NCBI RefSeq assembly: GCF_900098745.1
Contig: NZ_FQTT01000002.1
Span: 31,538 to 95,537, forward strand
Origin: Actinomyces glycerinitolerans
GTDB taxonomy: Bacteria > Actinomycetota > Actinomycetes > Actinomycetales > Actinomycetaceae
Reading direction: 5' to 3'
DNA length: 64,000 nucleotides
Shown: positions 1-7,621 of the stretch, in pieces
Layout of the letters: the number at the start of each line of letters is the position of its first letter
How positions within the stretch are numbered: position 1 is the first letter of the stretch
Notes under the pieces: generated by a model
Seen by the model: the letters and a program-made list of their open reading frames with translations, nothing else
What the model was told of the DNA's origin: nothing
Databases searched by the model: none
Program-made: the position numbers and the translations under genes

Positions 1-3000
1 AGGTGCCGATGCCGGTACCGTCCAACTGGCCCTGGGTGGCGGTGGTGAACAGCGCGTTGTCCGCGATCTCCCCCATGTTCCAGCCCTCGCCGTACAGGTA
101 GATGGCCGAGCCGTCCACGCCGTCCTTCGCAACCGTGAGCTCGTCCAGGGCGGCGCGCAGCCGGTTCATGGTGTCCACCGAGTGGTAGCCCATCAGGTCG
201 AAGCGGAAGCCGTCGACGTGGTAGTCGCGCGCCCAGGTGACCACCGAGTCGATCATGAGCCGCTCCGCCAGGGCGTTCTCGGTGGCGGTGTTGGGGCAGC
301 AGGTGGAGGTGAGCACGTCTCCCTTGGCGTCCAGCCGCTGGTAGTAGCCGGGCACCACCCGATCCAGCACCGAGGTGGTGTCCTGGCAGGCACCGGCCGT
401 GTGGTTGAAGACCTGATCCAGCACCACCTGCAGGCCGGTGGCGTGCAGGGCGCCGACCATCTCGCGGAACTCGTAGGTGCGGGCGCCGCCGTCCTGGTTG
501 CCCTCGGTGGCGTAGGAGCCCTCGGGGGTCGTGTAGTGGTAGGGGTCGTAGCCCCAGTTGTAGGCGTCGGCGTCCTTGACCGCTCCCACGGCGGCCTGTT
601 GCTCGGTGGAGTCCGGGCCGGCGTCGGCCGGGATGTCCGGCACCTGCTGGGCGGAGCGGTCCTCCTCGATCGAGGCGATGTCGAAGGTCGGCAGCAGGTG
701 GACGGTGTCGATGCCCGCGTCAGCGAGTTCGGCCAGGTGCTGCATGCCGTCGGAGTCGGTGACGGTGAAGGCCTTATAGGTGCCGCGGTACTCCTCCGGG
801 ACGGTGGCGTCCGCGGCGGAGAAGTCGCGCACGTGCAGCTCGTAGATGGTGCGGGCCGCGTCGGAGGAGACCAGCGGGGAGGCGGTGGACGTCCACTGCT
901 CGGGGGCCAGGTCCGGGTCGGACAGGTCGACGGCGACCGACCGCGCCGAGCCCAGGGTCAAGCCCACCGAATAGGGGTCGGTGACCAGGTTGGTCTCCAC
1001 CTTCCCGGTGGACGGCGCATACACCTTGACCTCCCACAGGTACTGGGAGCCGGCGGTGATGCCGGCGTCGGCGCCGTCCACCGTCCAGCGGCCGTCGTCG
1101 CCGCGCACGGCGGCGGTGCGCACGGGGTCGCCGTCCACGAGGGCGGCCGAGCCGGTGGCCGTGCCCGTGTCCCAGGTCAGCAGGGTGACCGCCTGGGCGG
1201 TCGGCGCCCACAGCGCGAAATCGGGGACGCCACCCACGAAGGTGACGCCCAGCGGCGCGTCGGCGACGGCGTCGGCGTACAGGGAGTCGATGACGACGGC
1301 GGTCTGCACGCCGGTGAAGGCGGTCGCGCCGGTGCCGTCGGCGCCGTGCTGGACCACGGCCACCTGGCCCTTGAGGGCCTCGGCGACCTCCGCCTCGGAC
1401 AGCAGGGCCTTGCCGTCGGCGTCGGTCGGTGAGACGGCGATGTAGTCGGCGAGATTGGGGTGCGCGGCCAGGACGTCGTCGGACAGGTTGCCGAGCACGC
1501 GCAGCGGCGTCTCGGTGCCGCCCGTCACTTTCCCGTCGGCCAGGGCGGCGCCGCCATCCGGGGAGGTGACCAGGCCCAGGCTGATGGGGGCGTCGGCGGC
1601 GGGAGTGCCGTCGTCGCCGACCACGTCCGCACGGGTCACGCCGTCGGGCAGCAGGCTCACCGGCCAGGCCAGCGTGGTGGAGTCGACCCAGTAGGCGCGC
1701 TCCTCGCCGGTGCCGGCGACGGGCGGGTCCGCGACCTCAATGGTCAGCAGGTGGGAGGACTCGTCATAGGTGAAGACGACGCTCTTGCCCGCGGTGGCGG
1801 AGAAGGAGTAGTTGGCGCCGTCCGCGGCACCGTCAACCCCATAGTTCTCCGCCCAGGACAGGCCGACGGCGACCTTCACCTCATAGGAGCCGGTGGGCAG
1901 TGCCGCGGTGGAGAAGGTCCACGTCCCGTCGCCGTTCGGCCGCATGATCGAGGCCAGGCAGGCGGGGTCCCAGTCGGATTCACAACCGAGTTCGTCCTGG
2001 AAGGAGCCGGGCAGGGTCACCGCCGGGGCCTCGGCGTCGTTCCACACCTGGTGGGTGCGGGCGTCGTAGTAGAAGGTGACCGGCCCGCCGTCGGTGGTGT
2101 AGTAGATGTTGTCGCCGCCGGCGACGGCGTCGGCACCGTAGTTCTCGTCCCAGGTGCCGCCGATGGCGATCTTGTACTGCCAGGTGCCGGCGGGGATGTC
2201 GAAGGTGCCGGTGTACAGGCCGGAGACCGGGTCCTGGGCCAGCAGCGCCTGCTCGCAGTCGGGCTGCCAGTCGGAGATGCAGCCCATCTCGGTGTTGTGG
2301 TCGCCGGGGATGGTGACCTCGAGGCCGTCGATGGGGGCCTCCGGGTCGGCCTGCGGCTGCACGCCGGACAGGTCGGCGCCGACGACGGCGAGGGTGGAGG
2401 CGGCGGCCCGGTTGCCGGCGGCGTCGGTGGTTACCGCCCGCACCTCCAGGACGGTGCCGGTGGGCACGGCCGACAGGTCCGCGTACACGCGCGGGGTGTC
2501 GTCCTCGGCGGTGCCGACGGTGGTCCAGTCCTCGGTGCCGAGCGGCCGGTAGGAGAAGGTGGTCTCCGCCCAGCGGTCGGCGGTGGTGGCGGCGGCGATC
2601 TCCGCAGTGCTACCGGACAGGTTCGCCCCATAGGCGGTGGTGAAGCCGACCGTGGGGTTCTCCGCGGCGGCGACGGTGGCGTCGGCGCGCAGCACGACGG
2701 CGCTCATCGCGGGCACGGTGAGCGTGACGGTGCCGTCGGCGTCGGCCGTGACCGCCTTGTCGGTGCCGTACAGCGGGGTGTAGGCGGCGCCGGGGGTGAG
2801 AGTGGTGAAGGTGACGGTCTGGTCCTCGCCGGCGTTGTTCAGGGCGACCAGGTGCTCGATCTTCTCGTCGCGGTCCACGCGGGCGAAGGCGTATACGCCG
2901 GCGGAGTCCTGGGAGTACAGCTCGATCTGGGAGCCGGTGGACAGAGCCGGGGTGGTGGCCCGCAGCCGGGAGAGCTCGGCGATGTGCTTATACAGCGCGG

Positions 3001-4828
3001 AGTCGGTGTCGTAGCGGTCGGTGGAGCCGGCGACGGTTCCGTCGATGAGCTGCTCACTCGCGTACTGGTCCACCTGGGTGGCGAACATGTCCTGGCGGGC
3101 GTCCTTGTCCCCGCCGGAGCCGGCCAGGCCCTGCTCATCGCCGTAGTAGATGACCGGCTGGCCGCGGGTCAGCAGCATCAGGGAGTGGGCCAGTTCGGAG
3201 CGGGTGAGCAGGTCCGCGCTGCCGGACCCACCGCCCAGCAGGTAGCCGATGCGGCCCATGTCGTGGTTGCCCAGGAAGGTGGGCTCGGCGTAGATGCTGG
3301 AGTGGTCGGTCGTGTAGTAGTCGTCGGTGGCGAAGAAGGTGCTCAGGTTCGTCGTCGGCCGGCCCCGGGCGAAGCCCTGGGCGGCGGCCTGGAAGGCGAA
3401 GTCGAGGGTGGCGTCCATGCCGGTGCCACGCACGTAGGGGCTGGTCTTGGTGGCGTCGGCGTCGTAGACCTCGCCGAAGGTGAAGAAGTCCGGGTTGGTG
3501 GCCTCGGCGTGGGCGTCGATGGCGGCGGTCCAGTCTTCCCAGAACTCATAGTTGACGTGCTTGACGGTGTCGATGCGGAAGCCGTCCACGCCGAAGTCCA
3601 TCCAGGCGGTGTAGACATCCTCGAAGGTCTGCTCGACGATCGGGTTCTCCGTCATCAGGTCGTCCAGGCCCTGGAAGTCGCCCATGGTGGTGGACTCACC
3701 CGTCCAGGTGGAGTCGCCGCGGTTGTGGTACAGGGTGACGTCGTTCAGGGCCTCGGGGATGACGTCGCCGTTGCGCACGGGCGTGTAGGGGAATGAGGTG
3801 GCGGCGTCGAGGGTGGGGAAGTCGTCCCGACCGGCCAGGGCGGAGATGTCGATGACGTTGCCGTCGGCGTCGGTGTAGGGCACGTCGGCGGTCTCGACGT
3901 AGGAGTAGGTGCCCTCCTCATAGCTGATGAGGTCGGCGGTGTGGTTGGTGATGATGTCCAGGTACAGCTTCATGCCGCGCGCGTGGAGGGCGTCGCGCAG
4001 CTGTGCCAGCGCCTCGTTGCCGCCCAGGTGCGGGTCGATGGAGGTGAAGTCGGTGATCCAGTAGCCGTGGTAGCCGGCGGAGGTGTCTGCGCCACTGCCC
4101 TGAACGGGCTGGTTGGTGAAGGAGGGGGTCAGCCAAATGGCGGTGGTGCCCAGGTCTTGGATGTAGTCCAGGTGGTCGATCAGGCCCTGGATGTCGCCGC
4201 CGTGGTAGTAGCCCTTGTCGGTGGGGTCCAGGCCGGTGATGTCGCTGCCGCCGGTGAGCCCGCCGGTGTCGTTGGAGGTGTCGCCGTTGGCGAAGCGGTC
4301 GGTGAGCACGAAGTAGAACTGCTCAGCGGTGCCCTGGCGTACCGGGGCGGCAGCCAGGGCGGCATCGGCGTCGGTGTAGTCACCGGTCAGGTCGGCGGAG
4401 GCGAGCCCGACGCGGTGGCTGTCCTGGTTCCAGGTGAAGGTGAGTTCGGCGTCGCCGGCGAGGGTGAGGGGGATGTTGTCGGCGCCGCCGTCCTTGCCGT
4501 AGGAGGTGTCCCAGGTGTCGTTCAGGGCGACCTTGATCTCGTAGGCGCCGGCGGGCACGGTGGCGGTGTACTCCCAGGTGCCGTCACCGTCGGCGTCGGT
4601 CAGCTCGGTGACGTCACAGGCGGGGTCCCAGTCGCCTCCGCAGCCGAGTTCATCCTGCAGCGAGCCGACCAGGGCCACGGATGCCGGTGCGGCCTCGTCG
4701 GCGACGGCGACGGCGGGCTGCGCGGCCAGACCGATCGCCCCGGTGGACAGGGCCAGGGCGGTGGCAGCGACGGCGCCGAGGGCGCGGGAACGCTTCAGCC
4801 GCCCAGTATGCAAGGAATGCAAGCGCAC
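1..4828 (-). CDS. Secreted bifunctional amylopullulanase (GH13 amylase + pullulanase), 3' end outside window
   Basis: Starch- and glycogen-degrading exoenzyme; about 1609 codons are visible and the C-terminus runs off the window. The GTG start has GAAGGAG five bases upstream. A signal peptide with a hydrophobic core ends near AVA-DEA (about residue 43). Domains in order: an X25-like starch-binding module (DELGCGGDWDPAC); a first GH13 catalytic domain with nucleophile Asp420 (GFRID), acid/base Glu453 (FGEVYD) and transition-state Asp523 (GNHD); two more X25-like modules (GCISDWQPDC, GCESDWDPAC); a CBM48-like region (FALWAPTAQ); and a second, pullulanase-type GH13 domain with Asp1544 (GFRFD) and Glu1581 (YGEGWN). 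The order matches the amylase-then-pullulanase architecture of bifidobacterial ApuB-type enzymes. The truncated end could still carry binding modules or a cell-wall anchor. Confidence 0.93.
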   Translation of the reverse strand, partial: MRLHSLHTGRLKRSRALGAVAATALALSTGAIGLAAQPAVAVADEAAPASVALVGSLQDELGCGGDWDPACDVTELTDADGDGTWEYTATVPAGAYEIKVALNDTWDTSYGKDGGADNIPLTLAGDAELTFTWNQDSHRVGLASADLTGDYTDADAALAAAPVRQGTAEQFYFVLTDRFANGDTSNDTGGLTGGSDITGLDPTDKGYYHGGDIQGLIDHLDYIQDLGTTAIWLTPSFTNQPVQGSGADTSAGYHGYWITDFTSIDPHLGGNEALAQLRDALHARGMKLYLDIITNHTADLISYEEGTYSYVETADVPYTDADGNVIDISALAGRDDFPTLDAATSFPYTPVRNGDVIPEALNDVTLYHNRGDSTWTGESTTMGDFQGLDDLMTENPIVEQTFEDVYTAWMDFGVDGFRIDTVKHVNYEFWEDWTAAIDAHAEATNPDFFTFGEVYDADATKTSPYVRGTGMDATLDFAFQAAAQGFARGRPTTNLSTFFATDDYYTTDHSSIYAEPTFLGNHDMGRIGYLLGGGSGSADLLTRSELAHSLMLLTRGQPVIYYGDEQGLAGSGGDKDARQDMFATQVDQYASEQLIDGTVAGSTDRYDTDSALYKHIAELSRLRATTPALSTGSQIELYSQDSAGVYAFARVDRDEKIEHLVALNNAGEDQTVTFTTLTPGAAYTPLYGTDKAVTADADGTVTLTVPAMSAVVLRADATVAAAENPTVGFTTAYGANLSGSTAEIAAATTADRWAETTFSYRPLGTEDWTTVGTAEDDTPRVYADLSAVPTGTVLEVRAVTTDAAGNRAAASTLAVVGADLSGVQPQADPEAPIDGLEVTIPGDHNTEMGCISDWQPDCEQALLAQDPVSGLYTGTFDIPAGTWQYKIAIGGTWDENYGADAVAGGDNIYYTTDGGPVTFYYDARTHQVWNDAEAPAVTLPGSFQDELGCESDWDPACLASIMRPNGDGTWTFSTAALPTGSYEVKVAVGLSWAENYGVDGAADGANYSFSATAGKSVVFTYDESSHLLTIEVADPPVAGTGEERAYWVDSTTLAWPVSLLPDGVTRADVVGDDGTPAADAPISLGLVTSPDGGAALADGKVTGGTETPLRVLGNLSDDVLAAHPNLADYIAVSPTDADGKALLSEAEVAEALKGQVAVVQHGADGTGATAFTGVQTAVVIDSLYADAVADAPLGVTFVGGVPDFALWAPTAQAVTLLTWDTGTATGSAALVDGDPVRTAAVRGDDGRWTVDGADAGITAGSQYLWEVKVYAPSTGKVETNLVTDPYSVGLTLGSARSVAVDLSDPDLAPEQWTSTASPLVSSDAARTIYELHVRDFSAADATVPEEYRGTYKAFTVTDSDGMQHLAELADAGIDTVHLLPTFDIASIEEDRSAQQVPDIPADAGPDSTEQQAAVGAVKDADAYNWGYDPYHYTTPEGSYATEGNQDGGARTYEFREMVGALHATGLQVVLDQVFNHTAGACQDTTSVLDRVVPGYYQRLDAKGDVLTSTCCPNTATENALAERLMIDSVVTWARDYHVDGFRFDLMGYHSVDTMNRLRAALDELTVAKDGVDGSAIYLYGEGWNMGEIADNALFTTATQGQLDGTGIGT

Positions 4829-4935
4829 GGTGACTCCTTCGTCTGTGCATGTCGCGCCCGCGCCTGGGCGGGCGAGGTGGGTTCCGGCCAAAGCCTGACG
4901 GCGCCGGTCGGGTCATCTGAGGGTACGACACGAAA

Positions 4936-4958
4936 CCGCAACCTGCAACCTCTGCAAC
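4936..4958. promoter_or_regulatory. Tandem CTGCAAC-type sites upstream of amylopullulanase
   Basis: Three direct copies, CCGCAAC, CTGCAAC and CTGCAAC, lie 108-130 bp upstream of the GTG start (read as GTTGCAG on the coding strand). Maltose-responsive LacI-family regulators of actinobacteria bind TTGCAG/CTGCAA-type sites, so this is a plausible but unproven operator. Confidence 0.3.
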
Positions 4959-4987
4959 TCTTTCACCCGCCTTACACCCCTTCCTCC

Positions 4988-5030
4988 CCGAGATCGGTCG
5001 AAACCATCGCCGAGGTCGGTCGCTGTTACC
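4988..5030 (+). repeat. Paired CCGAGRTCGGT intergenic motif
   Basis: Two direct copies of CCGAGATCGGTCG and CCGAGGTCGGTCG, the second followed by TGTTACC. The same motif family recurs at 5485-5522, 14081-14101 and, on the minus strand, 21755-21775, always outside coding sequence. Confidence 0.6.
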
Positions 5031-5080
5031 GGCTCTTCCGGTTTGAGGGTGTGTTGGCCTGGGAGTTTGTGTGTAGACGC

Positions 5081-5233
5081 GACGGTTCGTACCTTCGCAT
5101 AAGGGTTCGTATGCTCTGGTCAGCGATTCGTACCGTCTTGCGACGGTTCGTACGGTAGGGGTACGTACCGTCGTCGGAAGTGCCGAAGCGTTGGCGCCCA
5201 GTGCCGAACCGTCACGCGAGGTGCCGAACCGTC
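5081..5233. repeat. Inverted array of GACGGTTCGTAC / GTGCCGAACCGTC units
   Basis: Copies of GACGGTTCGTAC (5081-5092, 5142-5153, with degenerate ones between) are followed by inverted copies GTACGTACCGTC (5161-5172) and GTGCCGAACCGTC (5201-5213 and 5221-5233). The related array at 52520-52652 has the same layout. The rest of the 4829-5863 gap, notably 5240-5480, holds C-rich sequence in which I see no credible gene. Confidence 0.75.
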
Positions 5234-5484
5234 ATCCGGGGCGCGCGGGCAAACACGCCAGGTCCGCACCCCGGGCGCTCATGTCTGCGCCCGGGGCCTG
5301 TCGAGTAGGGCGCCAAGATCACCGCCGTGCGTCGTCAATGGCGGCAGTCCCAGTCCAGCACCCAGATGATCCCAACGGCCCCGAAGAATCATCGCAAGCC
5401 AACACCACCCACCGACAACGACCACCCGCACCGCAGCCCCGACCCCAACCACCACACCCTCAAACCGGAAGATCCTTATTACCG

Positions 5485-5522
5485 CCGAGGTCGGTCAAAG
5501 TTACGCGCCGAGATCGGTAACG
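5485..5522 (+). repeat. Paired CCGAGRTCGGT intergenic motif
   Basis: CCGAGGTCGGTCAAAGTTACG is followed directly by a second arm, CCGAGATCGGTAACG. This is the best-conserved copy in the window of the motif family also seen at 4988-5030 and 14081-14101. Confidence 0.6.
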
Positions 5523-5675
5523 CCGCCTGTGGCCCGGCCGCCTGCACATAGCCCGCTCCCCGTGCTCAGGCCGCCCACCGATACCGCCTCACGTACGCGT
5601 TCTGGAGCTTTTCGAGGTTCTAGGTCCTGTTGTGTAAGTGCTTGGGTGGCGGTGTGTGGCTGTTGAGCCCATTAG

Positions 5676-5853
5676 TTGGACCGCCGTTCCCCGGTTGGAC
5701 CCCTGTTCCCCGGTTGGACCCCTGTTCCCCCGTTGGACCGCCGTAGCCGCCGGTTACAGCGGTCCAACGGGGCGTGGGCGGTCCAACGGGGCGTGGGCGG
5801 TCCAACGGGGCGTGGGCGGTCCAACCGGGGCGTGGGCGGTCCAGCCGGAGGGG
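5676..5853. repeat. Two opposed 19-bp tandem arrays next to the ABC exporter stop codon
   Basis: The left half has three 19-bp units of the type TTGGACCCCTGTTCCCCGG plus a degenerate fourth (5676-5753). The right half has three exact units CGGTCCAACGGGGCGTGGG (5760-5816), a 20-bp variant with one extra C (5817-5836) and a diverged end. The halves are inverted relative to each other through the shared core GGTCCAAC-GGGG. The array ends about 10 bp beyond the stop codon of the minus-strand exporter gene, so the transcript could fold into a large cruciform-like terminator. There are no spacers, so it is not a CRISPR array. Confidence 0.85.
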
Positions 5854-5863
5854 TGAGCGCCGC

Positions 5864-7621
5864 TCAGCCGCTGACCCAGGCGCGCCACAGGCGGGCGTAC
5901 TCCCCGCCGGCGGCCAGCAGCTCGGCGTGCGGCCCCAGCTCCACGATCCGCCCGTCAATCACCACCGCCACCCGGTCGGCGGCGGCAGCCGTGTCCAGTC
6001 GGTGGGCGATGGCCACCACGGTGCGACCGGCCAGGACGGCGTCCAACGAGCGCTCGGCGGAGCGGGCGACGCTGGGATCGAGCAGGCTGGTGGCCTCGTC
6101 CAGAACGAGCGTGGCCGGGTCCATCAGCACGATGCGGGCGAGCGCGACCTGCTGCGCCTGCCCCGGAGTCAGCTGCACTCCGCCGGCGCCGACGAGGGTG
6201 TCCAGCCCGTCGGACAGCCCCCGCGCCCACTCGGCGGCACCGACGACCTCCAGGGCGCGCTCCAGTTCGGCGTCGGTGGCGTCCGTGCGGGCCAGACGCA
6301 GGTTGTCGGCCAGGCTGCAGGCGAAGACGTGGTGTTCCTGGGTCACCAGCGCGACCTCGTGGTGCAGCGCATCCTCCGTGAGCGCGGTCAGATCGACGCC
6401 ATCGCCGTCGCCCACTGTCACGCGCCCGCGGGTGGGCGGGTGAATGCCGGCGAGCATGCGGCCGAGCGTGGACTTGCCCGAGCCGGACGGGCCGACGACG
6501 GCCAGTCGCTCCCCCGGGATCAACTCCAGGTCGACATCGTGCAGCACGTCGTGTCCGGGCAGGTACGCGTAGGAGACGCCGCACACGCGCGGAGGCCGGC
6601 CCGTGACCGTGCTGCTGGTGGCTTGGCGGTCGGGAGCGACCAGTTCCACGCCGACGATGCGGGACATGGCGGCGCCCGCCGTCTGCAGGGAGTCGATCCA
6701 GAAGGTCATCTCTGAGACGGGCGTGCGCAACTGAACGGCGTACAGCGACACCGTGGTGATCGCCCCGAGGGATACGGCACCGTGTCCGGCCAACCAAGCC
6801 CCCCAGGCGACGACGGCGATCACCGGGGCGAAGGAGCCCAGCCCCAGGGCGGTGATCAGGACAATGCGCAGCCACAGGGCGTACTGCTCGGTGGACCAGA
6901 CCTCGATCATGGCCCGGTCCAGGATGCGGTTGCGGCGCGCCCCCAAGCCGTGGGCGTCGACGGTGACCGCCTGGTCGGCGGTTTCGGCGACAACGCCGTC
7001 GACCTCGGCCCACATGGCGTTCATGGCCCGGTACGCGGGCACGGCGTAGCGCAGGTACCAACTCGCCGCGGGCAGGATGGTCAACAGCGGAATGATCAGC
7101 GCGGGGCTGAGCTGCGGGGAGGTGATCACCGCGGCGGCCACGATCGTGAGCAGCGTGAGCACAATGACGAGGATCTGGCTGACACCGCGCTGGACGACGT
7201 TGCGAATGGAGTCCAGGTCCCGGCCCGTGCGCCCCAGCAGGTCGCCGGTGCCGGCGGACTCGACCACCGACAGCGGCAGGTGCATGGCCGAGCCGACCAG
7301 CCGCTCGCGCAGCTCGGCAAACACCCGCTCCCCCAGCACGCGCGCCAGGTACTCGCCGCAGCCGGTCAGGGCGGCGTTGCCGACCGCCAGGGCGATGACG
7401 ACGACGATCAGCCCCTGCAGCCGACCGGCCGTATTGGCGTCCACGGCACCGGTCACCAGGTCGACCATGGATCCGAGCACCCGGGGGATGCCCACGGAGG
7501 CCAGTGCCGCCAGCAGTTGGATGATCGTGACGGCGGCGATCGCGCCGCGGTGCTCGCGGACCAGTTCGACGGCGCGGCGACGCACGGCGGCCCCGTCGGC
7601 CACGGGTAGGCGTCGGTTCAC
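5864..7621 (-). CDS. ABC exporter half-transporter with intact ATPase motifs
   Basis: A 585-residue half-transporter: an N-terminal six-helix transmembrane domain (about residues 25-310) fused to a nucleotide-binding domain. Walker A is GPSGSGKST with Lys383, Walker B is LVLDEAT with catalytic Glu509, and the switch histidine is present (IAHRLD). The signature motif is LTPGQ instead of LSGGQ. The gene overlaps the upstream partner (ends 7618) by four bases (ATGA), so the two are translationally coupled and presumably form a heterodimer. The substrate cannot be told from sequence; multidrug, lipid or siderophore-type cargo are all known for this family. Confidence 0.93.
   Translation of the reverse strand: MNRRLPVADGAAVRRRAVELVREHRGAIAAVTIIQLLAALASVGIPRVLGSMVDLVTGAVDANTAGRLQGLIVVVIALAVGNAALTGCGEYLARVLGERVFAELRERLVGSAMHLPLSVVESAGTGDLLGRTGRDLDSIRNVVQRGVSQILVIVLTLLTIVAAAVITSPQLSPALIIPLLTILPAASWYLRYAVPAYRAMNAMWAEVDGVVAETADQAVTVDAHGLGARRNRILDRAMIEVWSTEQYALWLRIVLITALGLGSFAPVIAVVAWGAWLAGHGAVSLGAITTVSLYAVQLRTPVSEMTFWIDSLQTAGAAMSRIVGVELVAPDRQATSSTVTGRPPRVCGVSYAYLPGHDVLHDVDLELIPGERLAVVGPSGSGKSTLGRMLAGIHPPTRGRVTVGDGDGVDLTALTEDALHHEVALVTQEHHVFACSLADNLRLARTDATDAELERALEVVGAAEWARGLSDGLDTLVGAGGVQLTPGQAQQVALARIVLMDPATLVLDEATSLLDPSVARSAERSLDAVLAGRTVVAIAHRLDTAAAADRVAVVIDGRIVELGPHAELLAAGGEYARLWRAWVSG

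Noticed and set aside
182..3796. Long plus-strand open frames (416 and 778 codons) opposite the amylopullulanase
   Set aside because: They are Gly/Val/Ala-rich antisense frames without motifs; the minus frame carries complete GH13 catalytic motifs.
5191..5551. Two overlapping small open frames in the 4.8-5.9 kb gap
   Set aside because: They run through intergenic repeats, are Pro/His/Arg-rich and lack a start signal.
5676..5853. Possible CRISPR array
   Set aside because: Units are contiguous 19-mers in two opposite orientations with no unique spacers and no cas genes nearby.
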